Origin: Clostridia bacterium
GTDB taxonomy: Bacteria; Bacillota; Clostridia; HGM11327
NCBI GenBank assembly: GCA_017935525.1
Contig: JAGBHJ010000280.1
Location: 1 to 8,402, forward strand
DNA length: 8,402 nucleotides
Direction: 5' to 3'
In this document: one piece after another, positions 6,411 through 8,402 of the stretch
Layout: each line of letters begins with the position of its first letter
How positions within the stretch are numbered: the first letter of the stretch is position 1
The notes under the pieces: generated by a model
What the model was told of the DNA's origin: nothing
The model's input: only the letters and a program-made list of their open reading frames with translations
The model's database searches: none
Program-made: the position numbers and the translations under genes

Positions 6411-7288
6411 GTCGGATCCACCGTTACAGGGTATTCTGCTCCCTGCAGGAACGCATCGTCAACTACAAGGCTTACAATGTACATCGCACCGGGCTTAACC
6501 TCGGTCACGTCCATTGTACCGTATGCTTCGCCGCCGTTGCTGTCATACGCATACACTCTGCCAAGAGAGTATTTGTTTGCCGCATTTGCAGTCTTTGCAA
6601 AGTAATAAACGCCGCCCTCATCTGTAAATGGGTACATACCGTTTGTTGTCAGCAAAAAGCTCCAAGTATTTTCGCCCGTGTAGGAATTAAGGATAATATC
6701 CTCTTTTACTCCGTTTATCACGGGTGTGTACTTAAGACTTACGCCCACGCCAAAGGCACGGCCATACGTAACCTCGTTGTCCGCCGTGTTTACCACCGCG
6801 TCCAGGGGCTGTGTTACCAGCTGACCGATAGAAGTCTGCATATTATCCACAAGGGGCACCAGCTTGATGTAGTTGCCGTTATGGGTAAATTCCACACCGT
6901 CCAGCACGTCCGTGGGGAGCTTGAGAGTTATATCGCTCTGCTTTAATCCAAAGCCGCCGTCAACGGTCTTAAGTCCTATGTCCTTTTCCTTGATGTTGCC
7001 GTCAGCATCCTCGTACTTTACGTCATAATCAAAGAAATACGCTGTTTTTGTTCCGTCTTGGTTCAAATAAACCAATGTGTTCATATTCTCCTCCGCATAC
7101 ACACGCGCTACGTGACCGTGTTCCACAGCCGAGCTGTAATCTATGTACTTGGAGATCTCGTTTGCCGCCAAAAGCTCCATGGGAGCAGCCGGCGCCTCTT
7201 CCTCAGCTCTTGCTGCCGTGGGCACAGAGTTGAATAACCACGTCAAAGCCATACAAAGGCTCAAAACAACAGAAAATAGTTTTCTCAT
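4529..7288 (-). CDS. Secreted multidomain polymorphic toxin: DNRLRE, Ig-like, ricin-like lectin, C-terminal toxin-44-like domain
   Basis: This is a 919-residue exported protein. Residues 1-28 are a Sec signal peptide (MRKLFSVVLSLCMALTW..., cleavage after ARA). Residues 29-291 are an uncharacterised region ending in EYPVTVDPTL, typical of clostridial wall proteins that precede DNRLRE or RHS segments. Residues about 292-468 resemble a DNRLRE domain. Residues about 474-550 form a bacterial Ig-like (Big_2) domain with VNSAGLVSGTKVGFTTITV. Residues about 563-690 look like a ricin-type beta-trefoil lectin, with the QxW motif QRW at 643-645. The C-terminal ~220 residues contain WFFQRVKTGGEWDIK (771-785) and DMGNVMYGYLGRAVGF (817-832), which resemble the polymorphic toxin type 44 (Ntox44) core. 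The enzyme activity of that family is not evident from sequence. A frame opens at 7405, but the start at 7288 is chosen because it has GAGGT upstream, begins the signal peptide and follows a strong promoter. No LPXTG anchor is seen. It leads the operon, with a candidate immunity gene 10 bases downstream. Confidence 0.85.
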   Translation of the reverse strand: MRKLFSVVLSLCMALTWLFNSVPTAARAEEEAPAAPMELLAANEISKYIDYSSAVEHGHVARVYAEENMNTLVYLNQDGTKTAYFFDYDVKYEDADGNIKEKDIGLKTVDGGFGLKQSDITLKLPTDVLDGVEFTHNGNYIKLVPLVDNMQTSIGQLVTQPLDAVVNTADNEVTYGRAFGVGVSLKYTPVINGVKEDIILNSYTGENTWSFLLTTNGMYPFTDEGGVYYFAKTANAANKYSLGRVYAYDSNGGEAYGTMDVTEVKPGAMYIVSLVVDDAFLQGAEYPVTVDPTLTVSDSGLSDVTVYKEKPTTNYGTEGFLRIGYTGGRGLSRTLLRMDSLINNSTFYNCMDSESIISSSLDLYFTYVDSGKSFCMYYVNNSNWTESGVTWSIADSFGALAVSEKTPQVGSVSCDVTSVIKRWREVESSLKSGILMMMNPEPSATGSIILASSEHSNVQYHPKLVINYEYATDLIFESEMSLVSGYSKSLVKGILPPNTTVTFVPEDPTIVTVNSAGLVSGTKVGFTTITVTLTNNADGSTKSHTVEVGVFPSNSTIGINSGSSYYIQNVLSGKYVEVYNGGTSVGTRYVQSNITGRSTQKIKIAYVGMGEYVFSPVHISGKVIGINNSFQVTIQNDLSTAEQRWYILSRSGGFLIVNKANPLKCMSVSSQALNTNIVLTNETAGSLWTLGGENINVSDDMYAAGVRVTNISNAYYYDYTMPIDAFMEKQVDSCHAKRCISIEQIRVKYEDESPDMQFLYWLENLGLSAIWFFQRVKTGGEWDIKNENSWNSAFPNVPYLGVTQSFAYNGELKSSEDMGNVMYGYLGRAVGFGSITLYWGGGLAKHNLDKDHPDLKKSPLYGDDENDHVQITYGYDMYPDRHKKGISKYYTSIGYDGIPTEDRLIDCIVGALQGILHDE

Positions 7289-7319
7289 ATTTTTACCTCT
7301 TTCGTTTTGTTTTGCTTGT

Positions 7320-7348
7320 ATTGTATCATAATATTTTTCGTTTGTCAA
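7320..7348 (-). promoter_or_regulatory. Strong sigma-A-type promoter of the toxin operon
   Basis: Minus-strand perfect TTGACA (7348-7343), a 17-base spacer and TACAAT (7325-7320) with a TG extended -10 make a near-consensus promoter. It lies about 30 bases before the start codon at 7288, which rules out the longer frame beginning at 7405. The motif ATGATACAA followed shortly by TACAA covers the -10 and recurs about 65 bases upstream (about 7379-7394), possibly a repeated regulator site or a weak second -10. Confidence 0.87.
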
Positions 7349-7409
7349 TACCTTTTTTGAATAATTTCCCAGCTTTTTTGTATTTTGTATCATTGTGGTA
7401 CACACTCAC

Positions 7410-7450
7410 AAAACAAAAAGCAGGCGAGGATCTCACCGTACCCTCGCCCG
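7410..7450 (-). terminator. Intrinsic terminator of the lipoprotein gene
   Basis: On the minus strand CGGGCGAGG pairs with CCTCGCCTG (nine pairs including one G-T wobble; 7442-7450 with 7421-7429) around a 12-base loop. It is followed by CTTTTTGTTTT (7420-7410). It starts 25 bases after the lipoprotein stop codon and separates that gene from the toxin operon promoter. Confidence 0.87.
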
Positions 7451-7474
7451 TTGTTCTTTTGTTATACTGATCTG

Positions 7475-8158
7475 TTATTTTGCAAAGCTTGTAAGCTCAC
7501 TATACTCAATATCGATGCTCTCGATAGCAGTCTCCCCCGTCACGGATTGCTGCATGGGGTTCACCGTCAACGTGTAGTTATCCATTCTGTACGTACAAAC
7601 TCTGCCGTCATCCTCACGAATAAAGCCCATGGGGGTTATTACTGCCTCCAGCTGTGCTATTGTATCGCCCTTTGTTACAGCGTCCTCAATAGTCCTCTGC
7701 AGTGTAAAGTTTTCGGGCACCTTTTTGCTGTCTGCGTCAATGGCAACCTTACGGGACGAGGTGATCTTGATGCTCTCTATTCCTTTTATTACCCAATACT
7801 TGGATCGGTATGAATCAATATGCTCTACCCCGTCAGCCTCTGCCCCATCAATTGATGCCGCATGGTCAATGTCAAGGCTTACCCCCAACATAATATCCCC
7901 GCAGGAAAGCTCCACCCTACCCGGCAGTAACGACATCGATCTGTTATACTCAATGTCCTTTTCCAGCTTCCAGCCCTGCTTTTGCAGAGTGTCAAGATAC
8001 TCCACCGCATCAACACCGACAGCTATATCCAGACGCACCTGCTTGGATATTTCTTCCTCGGACAATCCTACAAACCTGCCACCGGTGCATCCAACTGCAG
8101 AAAGCACCAGCAATACAGACATAGCCGCACACAAAATTCTTAGTTTGTTCAGTCTCAT
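7475..8158 (-). CDS. Putative lipoprotein of unknown function, 227 residues
   Basis: Residues 1-23 are a type II signal peptide with a basic start (MRLNKLR), an apolar core and a lipobox SAVGC, so C24 should be lipidated and the protein held on the outer face of the membrane. The mature part is about 200 residues and may contain two similar alpha/beta units: one around residues 54-75 (EYLDTLQKQGWKLEKDIEY) and one around 160-185 (DTIAQLEAVITPMGF). Each joins a short helix to a beta strand and is followed by residues giving -IESI- strands. I do not recognise a family. The start at 8158 has AAGGAG seven to eight bases upstream. It has its own promoter and terminator, so it is a single-gene unit, and nothing in the sequence ties it to the toxin operon beyond being adjacent and also exported. 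Confidence 0.88.
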   Translation of the reverse strand: MRLNKLRILCAAMSVLLVLSAVGCTGGRFVGLSEEEISKQVRLDIAVGVDAVEYLDTLQKQGWKLEKDIEYNRSMSLLPGRVELSCGDIMLGVSLDIDHAASIDGAEADGVEHIDSYRSKYWVIKGIESIKITSSRKVAIDADSKKVPENFTLQRTIEDAVTKGDTIAQLEAVITPMGFIREDDGRVCTYRMDNYTLTVNPMQQSVTGETAIESIDIEYSELTSFAK

Positions 8159-8209
8159 AATACTTCTCCTTTTTCTTTTTTATAGGACAAATCCCGTCCT
8201 TCTTATACA

Positions 8210-8218
8210 ATTATACCA
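8210..8218 (-). promoter_or_regulatory. Extended -10 promoter proximal to the lipoprotein gene
   Basis: Minus-strand TGGTATAAT (8218-8210) is a perfect extended -10. No good -35 is seen at 16-18 bases, so it would rely on the TG element. A start near 8203 would give a leader of about 45 bases carrying a five-pair hairpin, AGGAC-loop-GTCCT (8184-8200), right at the 5' end. Confidence 0.6.
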
Positions 8219-8302
8219 TAATGAAACGAGCTATCCGCATTTCTTCCTCAGTTGGTTCAATAATCACATTATGGCAAACGAAGTTTGTTACCTACTACAA
8301 TT

Positions 8303-8330
8303 ATTATACCATATCTCCTCTAAAAATCAA
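8303..8330 (-). promoter_or_regulatory. Distal promoter upstream of the lipoprotein gene
   Basis: Minus-strand TTGATT (8330-8325) and TATAAT (8308-8303) are separated by 16 bases, and the -10 is again part of TGGTATAAT. It lies about 93 bases upstream of the other copy. The region between them contains no convincing gene. Only a nine-codon reading frame (8240-8211) with GAGGA before it is seen, and it may be chance. The remaining bases to 8402 show A/T-rich sequence with no feature I can support. Confidence 0.55.
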
Positions 8331-8402
8331 TAGGTTTTTAGATAATTTTTAGCAATTTTTGTATTTTATTTTGTCCGAAGCACCCTTCTCCACAAAAATC
8401 CC

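Noticed and set aside
7289..7405. N-terminal extension of the large secreted protein to an ATG at 7405
   Set aside because: The extension covers the -35 and -10 of the promoter and would bury the signal peptide; the start at 7288 has the proper ribosome binding site.
8277..8289. CAAAC-GAA-GTTTG hairpin upstream of the lipoprotein gene
   Set aside because: The stem is only five weak pairs and has no T-run or other context.
7629..8333. Plus-strand 234-codon frame opposite the lipoprotein
   Set aside because: It is antisense to a gene with a lipobox, ribosome binding site and terminator. The translated product is Ser/Ile-rich with no domain.
1..8402. CRISPR array, tRNA, rRNA or insertion sequence
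   Set aside because: I looked for spaced direct repeats, cloverleaf-like segments and transposase motifs and saw none.

Overview
The window is from a low-to-moderate GC Gram-positive anaerobe, most likely a gut or rumen clostridium of the Ruminococcus/Oscillospirales or Lachnospiraceae type. This is inferred from strong purine-rich ribosome binding sites (AAGGAGG), vegetative TTGACA/TATAAT promoters, a ferredoxin-like aldo/keto reductase, a GH27 alpha-galactosidase, and a secreted DNRLRE-type wall protein. Every gene I accept is on the minus strand, so transcription runs from high to low coordinates. I see no rRNA, tRNA, CRISPR array or insertion sequence.

Layout in the direction of transcription. 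(1) 8402-7410: a lipoprotein gene of unknown function (7475-8158) behind one or two extended -10 promoters, closed by a hairpin terminator. (2) 7348-2601: an apparent five-gene operon with one strong promoter at its head and one strong terminator at its end. It encodes a 919-residue secreted multidomain protein, a 221-residue membrane-anchored protein starting 10 bases after it, a 123-residue three-helix membrane protein, a 226-residue single-pass membrane protein, and an unannotated 31-residue membrane peptide joined to the previous gene by an ATGA overlap. (3) 2586-726: a two-gene operon of a [4Fe-4S] aldo/keto reductase and a LacA/Maa-type O-acetyltransferase, with its own near-consensus promoter. 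(4) 717-1: a GH27 alpha-galactosidase with its own promoter, truncated by the window edge after the first 200 codons.

The most interesting part is the five-gene operon. The large protein has a signal peptide, a GC-rich N-terminal third, then a DNRLRE/stalk region, an Ig-like domain, a ricin-type lectin-like region, and a C-terminal domain resembling polymorphic toxin type 44 (Ntox44). Base composition falls sharply inside this gene, at about nt 6410 (residue ~293). It stays low through the C-terminal two thirds and the following gene, then rises again at about nt 3850. This is the pattern expected when a toxin tip and its immunity gene are exchanged as one cassette onto a conserved secretion module. 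I infer that the operon is a secreted contact- or diffusion-type antibacterial toxin with a membrane-anchored immunity protein, followed by older envelope genes of unknown function. The toxin-family call rests on motif recognition without a database search; the domain order, start choices, promoters, terminators and composition step are read directly.
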